The notes under the pieces: model-generated | Databases searched by the model: none | The model's input: only the letters and a program-made list of their open reading frames with translations | Told to the model about the DNA's origin: nothing | Origin: Ophiura sarsii | Lineage: Eukaryota; Echinodermata; Ophiuroidea; Amphilepidida; Ophiuridae | DNA: 64,000 bases | Assembly: GCA_035610835.1 (NCBI GenBank) | Contig: CM069453.1 | Location: 69,070,682-69,134,681, forward strand | Direction of reading: 5' to 3' | Program-made: the position numbers and the translations under genes | Shown here: positions 1 to 12,890 of the stretch, piece after piece | How the letters are laid out: every line of letters begins with the position of its first letter | How positions within the stretch are numbered: the first letter of the stretch is position 1

Positions 1-529
1 CCCCACGTATATGTGAAAAACCCAACTTTTGACAAAATGGAGGACTCCCTCCCTGGAGGCAGTAGGAAAACTGAAAACCCCTGTTTCTGTTGATGAGGTT
101 CCACTGCCCTGCTTTTGATAAAAATGAAAAATCTTGCTGCTTTTACTAAATACATAATACTGTTGTCTGTTGTAATAATATTAGAGAACCTTGTATTGTA
201 TTTTAATTAGCTAGGGTTTTTGTATCCTTGTTCATCCAATGTAGGGATTTCAAAGGATCGTGATAAAACTGTCTCCATTGGGGTTCACAACTAAATGTGT
301 GTTTGCTTAATCAATACCATATGGTCTTTGCAAAGACTTCTACTACATGTACAATACATCATGATTTCCTGTTATCTTTTAATTAATATACTATGTATGA
401 AAATTAATATACCAGTAATATTTTAACATTAAAGATGATTATAAATTTGAATGGATTATATGTCTCTTTCATTTAGAATGTGTGATAATTATCAACATAT
501 TGGTTGAATTCATAGCACACTTTAGATTA

Positions 530-1015
530 CTGGTCTATCCGTTGAAGGTATTCATAGCACACTTCCATGGTCTATCTGTTGAAGGTCCAATTCATAGCAC
601 ATTTCAGTAGGAACTGGAATCAATCACTAGCAGCTCATACACTGATGTCGAGAGACCGAAGCGGCGCATACTACGGGATATGGGCTGGCTCGATCTGCTG
701 ACGTCAGTGAACAGTTAGCCGCCAACGACGGGTGCTAGTTCTAACTTTAGTCAACTGGTCTATCCGTTGAAAGTCACATTCATAGCACACATCAGTCAAC
801 TGGTCTACCTGTTGAAGAACAAAATTAATATCACATTTCAGTCAACTTGTCTACCTGTTGAAGGTCAAATTTATATCACACCTATGTTAACTGGTCTACC
901 TAATGAAAGTCAACTGGTCTACCTAATGAAGGTCAAATTATTAGCACACTTCAATCACAGTGCTACAGTCAACTGATCTCCTTGCTGAAGGTCAAATGAA
1001 TGTAATCTCGGTCTG
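530..1015. repeat. Degenerate ~40-60 bp repeats, outer part of the 41-bp satellite
   Basis: Loose repeats built on TCAACTGGTCTACCTGTTGA and GGTCAAATTATTAGCACACT surround a non-repetitive core at about 600-740. They grade into the homogeneous 41-bp array that follows. The same arrangement appears inverted at 43,746-44,200. The short open frame across this stretch is a by-product of the repeats. Confidence 0.75.
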
Positions 1016-2490
1016 GTCTGACCCCTGACTGAAGATCAAATTATTAACACGCTTCAACTGGCCTGACCCCTGAAGATCAAATTATTAGCACACTTCAACT
1101 GGTCTGACCCCTGAAGATCAAATTATTAGTACACTTCAACTGGTCTGACCCCTGACTGAAGATCAAATTATTAATAGCTTCAACTGGCCTGACCCCTGAA
1201 AATCAAATTATTAGCACACTTCAACTGGTCTGACCCCTGAAGATCAAATTATTAGTACACTTCAACTGGTCTGACCCCTGAAGATCAAATTATTAATACA
1301 CTTCAACTGGTCTGACCCCTGAATGTCAGATTATTAGCACACTGCAACTGGTCTGACCCCTGAAGATCAACTTATTAGTACACTTCAACTGGTCTGACCT
1401 CTGAAGATCAAATTATTAGTACACTTCAACTGGTCTGACCTCTGAAGATCAAATTATTAGTACCCTTCAACTGGTCTGACCCCTGACTGAAGATCAAATT
1501 ATTAATAGCTTCAACTGGCCTGACCCCTGAATGTCAGATTATTAGCACACTTCAACTGGTCTGACCCCAGAAGATCAAATTATTAGCACACTTCAACTGG
1601 TCTGACCCCTGAAGATCAAATTATTAGTACACTACAACTGGTCTGACCCCTGAATGTCAGATTATTAGCACACTGCAACTGGTCTGACCCCTGAAGATCA
1701 ACTTATTAGTACACTTCAACTGGTCTGACCTCTGAAGATCAAATTATTAGTACCCTTCAATGGTGTGACCCCTGAATGTCAGATTAGTAGCACACTTCAA
1801 CTGGTCTGACCCCTGAAGATCAAATTATTAGTACACTTCAACTGGTCTGACCTCTGAAGATCAAATTATTAGTACCCTTCAACTGGTGTGACCCCTGAAT
1901 GTCAGATTATTAGCACACTGCAACTGGTCTGACCCCGGAAGATCAAATTATTAGTACACTTCAACTGGTCTGACCCCTGAATGTCAGATTATTAGCACAT
2001 TGCAACTGGTCTGACCCCTGAAGATCAAATTATTAGTACACTTCAACTGGTCTGACCTCGGAAGATCAAATTATTAGTACACTTCAACTGGTCTGACCCC
2101 TGAATGTCAGATTATTAGCACACTTCAACTGGCCTGACCCCTGAAGATCCAATTATTAGTACACTTCAACTGGTCTGACCCCTGAATGTCAGATTATTAG
2201 CACACTTCAACTGGTCTGACCCCGGAAGATCAAATTATTAGTACACTTCAACTGGTCTGACCCCTGAATGTCAGATTATTAGCACATTGCAACTGGTCTG
2301 ACCCCTGAAGATCAAATTATTAGTACACTTCAACTGGTCTGACCCCTGAATGTCAGATTATTAGCACACTTCAACTGGTCTGACCCCTCAAGATCAAATT
2401 ATTAGCACACTTCAACTGGTCTGACCCCTCAAGATCAAATTATTAGCACACTTCAACTGGTCTGACCCCTGAAGATCAAATTAATAGCAT
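1016..2490. repeat. 41-bp tandem satellite, left copy
   Basis: About 36 head-to-tail copies of a 41-bp unit containing AACTGGTCTGACCCCTGAAG followed by an ATCAAATTATTAGTACACTTC-like half. Two main variants (GAAGATCAAA and GAATGTCAGA) are interspersed, sometimes in pairs, which suggests higher-order units. Each unit holds the dyad GGTC-N-GACC. The array is mirrored by a shorter one at 42,740-43,745. Confidence 0.9.
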
Positions 2491-2789
2491 ATTTCTGTCA
2501 ACTGGTCTACTTGCTGAACCTCAATCCAATTCAGCCACTACATTCTAACACATGTCTGGTTGGCTTACAAATAGCACCGAGCTTGTATTATAAACAACCA
2601 CCGAAGAGTTTATATAAATGAGAGAAGATGACAAAATGACAGCCACTGACCTTGCCTGGAATGACAATCTGTTGCCACTGGTTGCAAAATCCCCTCCCAA
2701 CAATAAATATTTAATTGTGATGTACGCAAGCGCAATGATCAGTCATAAAATTGAGTTCATATCATATAATTTCGGGTCATATCATATAA

Positions 2790-2940
2790 TTTGGGGGAGG
2801 GGACAGATACTCACGACCACAGGCATCTGCCGCTCTGATGGGTCTCTTTTATGCAAAGATTCACTAAACATGGGGTATGTTTGTGCTTCAAAACCTTTAA
2901 CATGGGTCCCAAATCGCATGAAAACCCTGAACATAGTGAA
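2790..2940. mobile_element. Fragment of a G-rich, TACTCACG-ended MITE
   Basis: The segment begins with a G-rich run and GATACTCACG, then a TGCCGCTCTGATGGGTC-like stretch. The same layout is seen at the end of the element at 57,024-57,363 and in the fuller relative at 42,188-42,455. Here the element is cut at about 2,940 and runs straight into the 30-bp array. The right arm keeps the rest, so the left arm probably lost sequence at this point. Confidence 0.6.
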
Positions 2941-3680
2941 CCAAATTGACATTGTGTCACGTAGTGAACCAATTGACATTGTGCCACATAAAGTATACCA
3001 AATTGACAGTGTCTCATAAAGTTGAGCAAATTGACATTGTGTCGCATAGAGTGAACAAAATTGACATTGTGTCACATAAGGTGAACCAAATAACACTGTG
3101 TCACATAAAGTGAACCAAATTCACAATGTGTCACATAAAGTGCACCAAATTGACATTATGTCACATAAAGTGAACCAAATTGACATTGTGTCGCATACAT
3201 TTACAGTGAACCAATTTGACATTGTGTGTCATAAAGTGCACCAAGTTTATATTGTGTCACATAAAGTGAACCAAATTGACAGTCTCATCAAGTGAACCAA
3301 ATTGACACTGTGTCACATAAAGTGAACCAAATTGACATTGTGTCGCATTTACAGTGAACCAAATTGACATTATGGCTCATAAATTGCACCAAATTGACAT
3401 TGTGTCAAATAAACTGATTATATAGGCCTATAAAGTGACTTTATGTTCATAAATTTTTCATGCCACATGAAGTTGACTGTGTCACATAAATTGAACCAAA
3501 TTCACAATTTGTCACAAAAAGAAAACCAAATTGACATGATACATAAAGTGAACAAAATTGACAGAGTCTCATAAAGGGAACAAAATTGACATTGTGTCTC
3601 ATAAAGAAAACCAAATTGACATTGTATCACTTAGAGAGAACCCAATTGACATTGTGTTTCATAAAGTGAACCAAATGGAT
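2941..3680. repeat. 30-bp tandem array (reverse orientation)
   Basis: Copies of a 30-bp unit, here read as AAAGTGAACCAAATTGACAT plus TGTGTCACAT. Several units are truncated or carry insertions, so the array is less regular than the inner ones. It corresponds in inverted orientation to the outer part of the large array on the right (32,735-41,075). Open frames reading KVNQIDIVSH-type decapeptides arise because 30 is divisible by three. Confidence 0.9.
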
Positions 3681-3914
3681 ATTTGTTTGTATATAAAGAG
3701 CAAGTGTGAACAATAGCCCGACAGACATCAACAAAGTTAATGAACAGGTTGATTACAAATCTAACTGGTAACCACAAATGGCCAGGGTTAAAAAGCCAAT
3801 GATAGTGGCACGGGAATAAGATAAAAGCCCAAACATATACCGTAGAGAACAACATCAAAATTATAAATTAAAGAAGAATAAAAAATATCAGAAGGTCATA
3901 GACATCCAAAGAGC

Positions 3915-4172
3915 CTAGACAACAAACTCTGAAGAGTTGTAGAGAAGGTGACTGTTCACACGACACTTAAAAGACTTGATTCCTTCCTGTAGGATGTTGC
4001 CTTCAACATTGTTTGGAAGACTGCTCCACTCTGTATGAATGAAGCTTCTGGACGCAGTGTTGGATGCTTGTCCCGACATGACGACATTCGGGATCTATCA
4101 AATAAGCAGTTTTGAGCAGAGTCCATTGTGCCATACTTTGTCGAAAGCTCCTGTTATGTCAAGGGCAATATT
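3915..4172 (-). pseudogene. Internally deleted LINE reverse transcriptase relic (left-arm copy)
   Basis: Read on the minus strand, about 4,172-4,100 encodes a reverse transcriptase stretch ALDITGAFDKVWH, the first catalytic-Asp region of jockey/RTE-like LINE polymerases, followed by a stop. It is joined directly to the C-terminal end typical of such ORF2 proteins, with WxSLPNNVEG and GIKSFKCRVNSHLL, ending at a stop at 3,915. Most of the polymerase, including the YADD region, is missing, so it cannot function. The same deleted relic occurs at 32,243-32,500 in the other arm, so the deletion predates the inverted duplication. Confidence 0.75.
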
Positions 4173-4887
4173 GTGGCACATAGAGTGAACCGAATTGACA
4201 TTGTGTGAAATAAAGTGATTTCATAGGCTTATAAAGTGACTTTGTGTCGCAAGAATTGATCACAAAATCACAGTAATATTGTGCCACATAAAGTGAACCA
4301 AATTGACATTGTGTCACACAAAATTAACCAAATTGACATTGTGTCACATAGTGAACCAAATTGACGCTGTGTCACATAAACTGAACCAAAATGACATTGT
4401 GTCACATAAAACAAAATATAAGGACATTTTGTAACTTTTTGGGTAAAAGGATCGTACAAAAAGGGTCTAAATATACAACATAAATGTTTTATTTATTGAC
4501 ATAATTGACATTGTGTCACATAGAGCGAGGAAAATTGACGCTGTGTCACATAAAGTGATCCAAATTGACATTGTGTCACATAAAGTAAACCAAATTGATG
4601 ATGTGTCACATAAAGTGAACCAAATTCACAATGTGTCTCATAAAGTGCACCAAATTGACTAAAATGTGTAACAATGCCATTTTGGTTCACTTTATGTGAC
4701 AGCGTTAATTTGGTTCATTTCATGAGACACAATATCAATACTTTGTGATTAATTCTTGTGACACAAAATCACTTTATAAGCCAGTGAAATCACTTTATTT
4801 GACACAATGTCAATTTTGTTCACTCTATGCGACACAATGCCAATTTGGTTCACTTCATGTGACACAATGTCAATTTGGTTCACTTTA
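4173..4887. repeat. 30-bp array with an orientation switch near 4,668
   Basis: Units run in reverse orientation to about 4,667, then in forward orientation from about 4,680 to 4,887. The switch creates a local palindrome, and the same switch is seen at about 31,711 in the right arm. The array is interrupted by ~80 bp of non-repeat at 4,420-4,500. It also contains the recurring ~60-bp module with TTCTTGTGACACAAAATCAC and TTTATAAGCC, seen in every array of this family. Confidence 0.85.
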
Positions 4888-6121
4888 CAGGTGGTATCAA
4901 ATAAAATAGGACTCTGTTTCATCATGGATTTAATCCTTATTAAAACCACTACTGAACCATGACCAATTTGATTTCATTGTAAAGTACAACTATTAAAGTT
5001 AAAATCCTCGGAAAAGATGAGAAAAATCCATCATCGATTAAGGAAAGTGTGACCAATTATGTAAGTCCGCCTATTTTGTAGTATGTACAATGGTAATTCA
5101 CACAGTAAAGGTAGAGTAAGATGACAGTGGAAGATTACATACTTAAAAGGCTAATTAAAAGGGAAATCATTTGAATTCTTTTTATGCTAAATTATTCTTA
5201 TTCTTATCATGCTTTAAGCATAATAACCATAATATAATAATTAACCATAATATGGTAGAAATTAAAGTTGACTTACACGTCTAAATGTCTTTCTCGATCA
5301 ATTATTAGAACATACGCACTATATGATTGGTGCTTTCCTACCACAATTTTCCTACATATCGTCAGCCTGCTTCGATAATTGCCTAACTCACTTTTCAGCA
5401 AAATTGAGTTTTTTGCATAAATCATGACTTCATTACATTATGCACATGCTGTTATAATACCTAAGTCATTGACCAATCAAAAGTGTTGATAAATGAAGAG
5501 CTTTGTTGCAAAAGCGCCACCAGACCACTCCAACATGTTACTCATTTTGCATTATTGAATTTGCATTGACCAATCCATGGAATTAATCAAATTATTGTAT
5601 CATGGCTGTGTTCATCTGTTTCTATATGACTTGGATTAGTGCATCCATGCACGCCAATTGAGGCATCAACAATACAAGACACATTCCACATAATGAATAG
5701 CCATCCATCAATAATGAAAAATGAGTAACAGGTACACAGGTAACAGGTTTCATACTTTTGTTGTTTTCTAAGAACTAGAAAAAATGAGTTAGGCAATTAT
5801 CGAAGCAGGCTGACGATATGAGAACACTGAGCAACAATTGCACAGAAATATTCAAGGATCAAATTTGTGGATTATTAATGATTTGAGCCAGAAAAAATAG
5901 GAATACGAAACTAATCGTTGTTATTGATAGATGATTTACAATAATTATGAATGCGTTTACGCAAATTAAGCTAATGGTCTTATTTTTCATTGGATTAATC
6001 TCAGATTTTCAGGATTGTAACCTTATTAGTTGTACTTTACAATAAAATCAAATTGTTCAGTGGTTCTAATAAGGATTAAATCCATGCTGAAAGACAGTCC
6101 TAATTTTTTTGATACACCCTG
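4888..6121. mobile_element. Mariner-like non-autonomous element, left-arm copy
   Basis: The ends are inverted copies of each other for about 120 bp, starting CAGGTGGTATCAAATAAAAT on the left and, read inward, CAGGGTGTATCAAAAAAATT on the right, with TA on each side. This form fits Tc1/mariner-type MITEs. No transposase frame is visible. The same element sits at the matching place in the right arm (30,696-31,485), so it was present before the arms were duplicated. The left copy is longer because of the MITE at 5,360-5,815. Confidence 0.75.
5360..5815. mobile_element. 456-bp MITE private to the left arm, ATAT duplication
   Basis: The two ends form a near-perfect ~31-bp inverted repeat beginning CGTCAGCCTGCTTCGATAAT. 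The flanks carry a duplicated ATAT (5,356-5,359 and 5,816-5,819). The right arm has the unoccupied site at 31,001-31,004 with one ATAT. The insertion therefore happened after the arms were duplicated. No coding capacity is visible and the superfamily is not identified. Confidence 0.88.
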
Positions 6122-6123
6122 TA

Positions 6124-7691
6124 TATTGCATGAAGTCAATTTGGTTCACTTTACGTGACACAATGTCAATTTGGTTTACTCTTTGTTACACAATGTCAGT
6201 TTGGTTCACTTTGTGTGACATGAAGTCAATTTTGATCACTTTATGAGACACAATGTCAATTTGGTTCACTTTATGAGACACAATGTCAATTTGGTTCACT
6301 TTATGTGACATGAAGTCAATTTTGATCACTTTATGTGACACAATGTCAATTCGGTTCATTCTATGTGACACAATATCATCTTGGTTTTCTTTATGTGACA
6401 CAATGTCAATTTATTTCACTTTATGAGACACAATGTCAGTTTGGTTCACTTTATGAGACACAATGTCAATTTGGTTCACTTTATGTGACATGAAGTCAAT
6501 TTTGATCACTTTATGTGACACAATGTCAATTCGGTTCATTCTATGTGACACAATATCATCTTGGTTTTCTTTATGTGACACAATGTCAATTTATTTCACT
6601 TTATGAGACACAATGTCAGTTTGGTTCACTTTATGAGACACAATGTCAGTTTGGTTCACTTTATCATGTTTATGTGGCTTGATGTAAATTTGTTGCACTT
6701 AATGAGACTCAATGCCAATTTGGTGCACTTTATGAGACACAATGCCAATTTGGTTCACTTTATGAGACACAATGTCAATTTGGTTCACTTTATGTGACAC
6801 AATGTCAATTTGGTTCACTTTATGAGCCACAATGTCAATTTGGTTCACTTTATGTGACACAATGTCAATTTGGTTCACTTTATGTGACACAATGTCAATT
6901 TGGTTCACTTTATGAGCCACAATGTCAATTTGGTTCACTTTATGTGACACAATGTCAATTTGGTTCACTTTATGTGACACAATGTCAGTTTGGTTCACTT
7001 TATGAGACACAATGTCAATTTGGTTCACTTTATGCGACACAATGTCAATTTGGTTCACTTTATGCGACACAATGTCAATTTGGTTCACTTTATGAGACAC
7101 AATGTCAATTTGGTTCACTTTATGAGACATAGTGGCAATTTGTTCACTTTATGACAATATCAATATTTTGTGATCAATTCTTACACAAAGTCACTTTATA
7201 GGCCTATGAAATCACTTTATTTGTCACAATGTCAATATTCGGTTCACTGTATGCAACATATTGTCAATTTAGTTTACTCTTTGTTACACAATGTCAGTTG
7301 GTTCACTTTATGTGACATAATGTCAATTTGGTTCACTTTATATGTTTATTAGACACAATATCAATATTTTGTAATCAATTCTTGTGTCATAAAGTCATTT
7401 TATAGATCTATGAAATCACTTTATTTGACACAATGTCAATTTGGTTCACTCTTTGGTACACAATGTCAGTTTGGTTCACTTTATGTGACACAATTTAAAT
7501 TTGGTTTACTCTTTGTTAAAAATTTCAGTTTGGTTCACTTTGTGTGGCATGATGTCAATTTGGGTCACTTTATGAGACAAAATGTTAATTTGGTTTATTT
7601 TTTGTTACACAATGTCAAGTTGTTTCACGTTATGTGACACAATATCAATTCGATCTTTATGTGGTACCGTGTCAATTTGTTTCACTTTATG
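6124..7691. repeat. 30-bp tandem array, inner left arm
   Basis: Regular copies of the unit GTGACACAATGTCAATTTGG plus TTCACTTTAT. From 6,690 to 7,130 the array is almost perfectly periodic. Between 6,240 and 6,650 a six-unit (~180 bp) higher-order block with TGAAGTCAATTTTGATCACT is repeated. All three forward frames and one reverse frame are open, which explains the many overlapping decapeptide-repeat ORFs. Its mirror is 28,384-30,693. Confidence 0.95.
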
Positions 7692-8130
7692 CCGTGTCGT
7701 ATCCAGGCCATGCCCTACCAGGAGGTAGGTGAGGGAAGGAAGGGGAGGGGCATAGGCGCCGTAAATGGGGGAGGTTACGGGGTCACGTAAAGTGTTAAAA
7801 AAAACCAACAAGATAACAAGATGGCTTCAGGAACGTTTTTTCTCGACCATTTTAGTTCAAAAACTGAATTCTTTTGCTCGATTCGCGCTCATTTTTTGTA
7901 CAGGTTTCAACATTATAATGGGTCTCGAACCACCGTAAATATTCTAACTATTATGTAGGGGACGTTAACATTTCATACTGCCACCTTTTAAGTGTTAAAA
8001 GTGCGTATTAGTTTTAATTTTTCATTGTTCAAGCTGAACAAGATGGCTACAGGAATGGTTTCCATGGCCATTTTAGTTTAAAAAACTAAAAAGAATTTGT
8101 GCTCGCCTTGCGCGCGGTTTTTGACGGGGG

Positions 8131-9454
8131 AGATTAGCGACCCCGTCATTTGAAACGACGTTTCTAAGTCGTAACCTTTTCACAAACCCCTAAAATTCGC
8201 GGCATTTGCTAATATTAATAACTTGCATTAATCATCTTCTGAAGCGATTTTGTTGTAAAATGTAATTGATATTGTTATAATATGAAGGTAAGAGGACACA
8301 GTAAGTTATTTCAGCTATTTGGATGCCATTTAGTAATATACTAAGCTATTTGGATGCTATTTTGTATTATATTATATGATTTAGTAATATACTGAGTCAC
8401 TGAGTCCACGGCCTCTTTGTTCCGTGTTGCCTTGGTCTCGCAATTAGCCCAATGATTATGGCGAACCCTAGGCTACATCCCCCAGTCATCAATATTACCG
8501 TACGGACGCTAAAGCTGTACAAATATCGGAGCCTGCAAGATAGCGACATAAGAGGGCGGCTGAGAGTTACAGTCTAGGTGAACTCTTCAATATGATTAGC
8601 CCAATGATATGGCAACAACCCCTCGACCTTTGCCATGCACTGTTAGTGCAATGCAGTGCTGTAGTGCTGCGTGTGTTTGAATACATCGATGGACGATGGT
8701 ATGGACGGCCGGAGACATTTTGGAATATTTCTTGAGACATTTTGGACGTTGTTGTTTGATACTGGATCATCAGATTTCAATTCTCGTAGGAAATTATATA
8801 CTGGTATGTTATTTTTCAAGCCATATCGGTGTATAATTTCACCAAGAATATGTAATCTAAAACCATCATGGAATAATACAACGCTACGGCAATTTCACAA
8901 CGTACTTTCAGGGTGGAAATGTTGGCGTATGGTATACATGCGTTGTGCAGAGATTTCCGCGTAGCTGACGGCCTGCAGATGGGTCAGTGTGTTGTATACG
9001 TACACTGCGTGCACTGATGCCCGGGGCTGATAATGCTGAGCATGTTTAGCAAAGTCTAAAACCGCCGCAAATAAAATGGATAAGCCTATTTTCATTTTCA
9101 AACTTTAAACAGAAGGTACCAGTCTTTCATAAAAAAAAGTTTTACATAACCTATTTCTCAATGTGTCCTTATAATATTTCTGAATGATTCGGTGTCCACC
9201 ATACAACTTTAATTACCCCAATCCAACTTCTTCATCAATGTTAACCATACGTCTTAAAGGTTGTTGACCCTATTCTAGATTTAAGGGCATCATCAGTGTA
9301 ATGAGAAATGGGACCTTTCATTTGATATCAAAAACACTTTTGAATCCCTTAGAGTTAAATTGTTAGGAAACATAGTAGCAACGCTGTTTGTTAATGTCTG
9401 TTCTTGAACTTTCAACAGTCTTGTATCTCCCCCGTCCAGTTTTTTTTAAATACC
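8131..9454. other. Unrecognised interior of the hAT-like element
   Basis: No convincing gene. Short overlapping frames on both strands around 8,567-9,101 show no family motif. The stretch 8,560-8,720 is less AT-rich than its surroundings and could be captured host sequence. I could not recognise it. Confidence 0.4.
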
Positions 9455-9965
9455 TTGTTTATACAGGTTTCAACATTATAATGGGGCTCGAACCACACCA
9501 AGTATTCTAAATATTATGTGGGGGACGCTAAAAACGTCATACTGGGCCATTAAGTGTTAGAAATGCAAATGTTGGCGCGCTTTACAATTATTAGTTTCAA
9601 TGTTTCATTATTCAAGCTTAACAAGATGCTTCAGGAAAGTTTTCCATGACCATTTTAGTTCAAAAATTGAAGAAAACAAATTTCCTACAGTTTTCAACAA
9701 TAGAATGGGTCTCGAACCATATCAAATATTCTATATATTATGTGGAGGACAGTTAAGACGTCATACTTAACCTCTAGAGTGTTAATTCACAATTTCTGCG
9801 CGCTTCGCGCGTATTAGTTTCATGTTTCAATGTTTAAGCTTAACAAGATGGCGTCAGGAATATTTTTCTGGACCATTTAAATTCATAAACTGACAATTTG
9901 TGCACGCTTCGCGCACATTTTTTATACAGGTTTCAACATTATAATGGGTCTCGAACCATCCTAAT
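9455..9965. repeat. ~240-bp tandem repeat with GTTTCAACATTATAATGG
   Basis: Two-plus copies of a unit running from TTATACAGGTTTCAACATTA through GGGTCTCGAACCA, TATTATGTGG, AACAAGATGG and ACCATTTTAGTTCA. Related copies occur at 7,800-8,130, inverted at 20,630-20,866, inverted at 26,757-27,015, and inverted at 28,083-28,200. GCGCGCTTCGCGCG-type short palindromes mark the unit ends. Confidence 0.7.
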
Positions 9966-10371
9966 TCTTCTTGCTTCAGAATGATGAATCTTTGCTTTAA
10001 AATGCCTTAAACCCAGAAGCTTCCAGGGGCCCTAAGGGGGCCCTGGACCCCTCCCACTTGATGTGGATGTTGTTTAAGTTTGAATTTGAATGTGCACATT
10101 TTGTGATTGGATTTTACTCCTATTACCTAATAGTAATACCTATGCAGTAATATTTGTTTTTTAGTTAGTAGGCATGTGAGAAAATGCCAAAATTACTGCT
10201 TCAGAATACTGAATCTTAGCCTTAAAAATGCCGAAAACCCAGGGCCCTAAGGCTTGCCCTTGGACCCCACCCGCTGGTCGCTAAACTCGATTCACTCGCT
10301 CGCTCCGCTCACAAGGATACAACATTTGGCCCCACCATCAAAACAGGCCTAGATACGCCATTGACTTTATG

Positions 10372-12890
10372 AGACACAATGTCAATTTGGTTCAATCTTT
10401 GTTACACAGCGTCAATTTGGTTCACTTTATGTGACATGATGTCAATTTGGTTCACTTTATGAGCCACTATGTCAATTTGGTTCACTCTTTGTTACACAAT
10501 GTTAGTTTGGTTCACTTGAAGTGGCATGATGTCAATTTGGTTCACTTTATGAGTCACAATGTCAATTTGGTTCACTCTATGTGTCACCGCGTCATATTGG
10601 TTCACTTTATATGTGACAAATCGTCAATTTGGTTCACTTTATGAGCCAGAATGTCAATTTGGATCACTCTATGTGACACTATGTCATTTTGATTCATTTT
10701 ATGTGTCACAAATTAATTTGGGTTCACTTTATGTAACACAGAGTCAATTTGGTTCACTTTATGTGAAACAATGTCAATTTGGTTCGTTTCATGTGACACA
10801 ATGTCAATTTGGTTCACTTTATGTGGCACACTATCACTATTTTGTGATCAATTCTTGTGACACAAAGTCACTTTATAAGCCTATGAAATCACATTATTTA
10901 CACCATGTCAATTTGGTTAACTTTATGAGACACTCTCAATTTGGTTCACTTTATGTGACACAATGTCACTATTTTCTGATCAATTCTTGTTACAGTTTGT
11001 GAGACACAATTTAAATTTGGTTCAATCTTTGTTCCACAGCGTCAATTTGGTTCTCTTTATATGGCATGATGCCAATTTGGTTCACTTTATGATCCACAAT
11101 GTCAATTTTACTCTTTTTACGCAATGCCAGTTTGGTTCACTTGATGTGGCATGATGTCAATTTGGTTTACTCTATGAGACACAATGTCAATTTGGTTCCT
11201 TTTATGTGACACAATGACAATTTGGTTCCCTTTATGAGACACGGCCGTGTTAATTTGGTTCACTTTATGTGACATGATGTCACTTTGGTTCACTTTATGT
11301 GGCATGATGTAAATTTGGTTTACTTGATGTGACACAATATCAATTTGGTTCACTCTTATAGGCCTATGAAATTACTTTATTTGATAGAATGTCAATATTT
11401 GGTTCAATGTATGCTACACAACGTCAATTTGGTTAACTCTATGCAACACCATGTCAATTTGGTTTAATCTTTGTTACACAATGTCAGTTTGGTTTACTTC
11501 ATGTTGTATTTATGCAATACATTGACGATTTGTTTTTAAACATTTTGTTACACATGTCACAGTTTGGTTCACTTTATGAGCCACAATGTCTATTTGGTTT
11601 ACACTTTGTTACACAATGTTAGTTTGGTTCACTTTAAGTAGCATGTCTATTTGGTTCACTTTATGAGCCACAATGTCAATTTGGTTCACTTTATGAGACA
11701 CAATGTCATTTTGGTTCACTCTTTGTTACACAATGTCAGTTTGGTTCACTTTATATAGCATGATGTCTATTTGGTTTACTTTATGAGCCACAATGTCAAT
11801 TTGGTTTACTCTTTGTTACACAATGTCAGTTTGGTTCACTTTATGTGACATGATGTCAATTTGGTTCACTTTATGAGACACAATGTCAATTTGGTTTATT
11901 CTTTGTTACACAATGTCAGTTTGGTTCACCTTATATAGCATGATGTCTATTTGGTTTACTTTATGAGCCACAATGTCAATTTGGTTTACTCTTTGTTACA
12001 CAATGTCAGTTTGGTTCACTTTATGTGACATGATGTCAATTTGGTTCACTTTATGAGACACAATGTCAATTTGGTTTATTCTTTGTTACACAATGTCAGT
12101 TTGGTTCACTTTATGTGGCATGATGTCAATTTGGTTCACTTTGTGTGACACAATGTCAATTTGGTTTACTCTTTGTTACACAATGTCAGTTTGGTTCACT
12201 TTATATAGGCCTAGCATGATGTCTATTTGGTTTACTTTATGAGCCACAATGTCAATTTGGTTTACTCTTTGTTACACAATGTCAGTTTGGTTCACTTTAT
12301 GTGACATGATGTCAATTTGGTTCACTTTATGAGACACAATGTCAATTTGGTTTATTCTTTGTTACACAATGTCAGTTTGGTTCACTTTATATAGCATGAT
12401 GTCTATTTTGTTTACTTTATGAGCCACAATGTCAATTTGGTTTACTCTTTGTTACACAATGTCAGTTTGGTTCACTTTATGTGACATGATGTCAATTTGG
12501 TTTATTCTTTGTTACACAATGTCAGTTTGGTTCACTTTATATAGCATGATGTCTATTTGGTTTACTTTATGAGCCACAATGTCAATTTGGTTTACTCTTT
12601 GTTACACAATGTCAGTTTGGTTCACTTTATGTGGCACGATGTCAATTTGGTTCACTTTGTGTGACACAATGTCAATTTGGTTTATTCTTTGTTACACAAT
12701 GTCAGTTTGGTTCACTTTATATAGCATGATGTCTATTTGGTTTACTTTATGAGCCACAATGTCAATATGGTTTACTCTTTGTTACACAATGTCAGTTTGG
12801 TTCACTTTATGTGGCATGATGTCAATTTGGTTCACTGTATGAGACACAATGTCCATTTATTTCACTTTATGAGACACAATATCAAGATTT
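10372..12890. repeat. 30-bp tandem array beyond the hAT element, with higher-order units
   Basis: This continues the array interrupted at 7,691. From about 11,690 the 30-bp units are organised into 150-180 bp higher-order blocks marked by ATAGCATGATGTCTATTTGG, which recurs near 11,757, 11,937, 12,213, 12,391, 12,541 and 12,721. Alternating variants end in TTTACTCTTTGTTACACAAT or TTCACTTTATGAGACACAAT. Spacing varies between neighbouring blocks, as expected from unequal exchange. Confidence 0.9.

Larger units (their letters stand above)
1..7918. repeat. Left arm of giant inverted repeat
   Basis: This arm is the reverse complement of 28,083-44,870 through both unique and repetitive stretches. 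Clear anchors are 1-170 with 44,700-44,870, 600-740 with 44,190-44,340, 2,618-2,935 with 42,315-42,610, 3,650-4,172 with 32,243-32,760, 4,888-6,121 with 30,696-31,485, and 7,692-7,918 with 28,083-28,383. Homology starts at base 1, so the outer edge of the arm may lie outside the window. By eye the non-array segments differ by only a few percent. The inner end is abrupt at 7,918, inside a hAT-like element. Long terminal inverted repeats built from tandem subrepeats are the hallmark of foldback elements (Drosophila FB, sea urchin TU). Membership of that class is inference. Confidence 0.9.
7692..10363. mobile_element. 2.67-kb non-autonomous hAT-like element
   Basis: The element starts CCGTGTCGTATCCAGGCC and ends GGCCTAGATACGCCATTG, inverted versions of the hAT-type end CAGTGGCGTATCCAGG. 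Both sides carry the 8-bp duplication ACTTTATG (7,684-7,691 and 10,364-10,371). ACTTTATG is part of the 30-bp repeat, and the repeat phase jumps by exactly 8 bp across the element, which supports a real target duplication. No transposase is visible. The interior holds copies of a ~240-bp repeat (7,800-8,130 and 9,455-9,965) and ~1.2 kb of unrecognised sequence. The same end at the same target is present in the right arm at 28,083-28,383. Confidence 0.85.

Noticed and set aside
6124..7691. Long overlapping ORFs encoding decapeptide repeats (VTQCQFGSLY, KVNQIDIVSH, LCDTMSIWFT types), also at 28.4-30.7 kb and 32.7-41 kb
   Set aside because: They arise automatically from a 30-bp tandem unit lacking stops in four frames. 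No start context, no non-repeat protein segment, and both strands are open at once.
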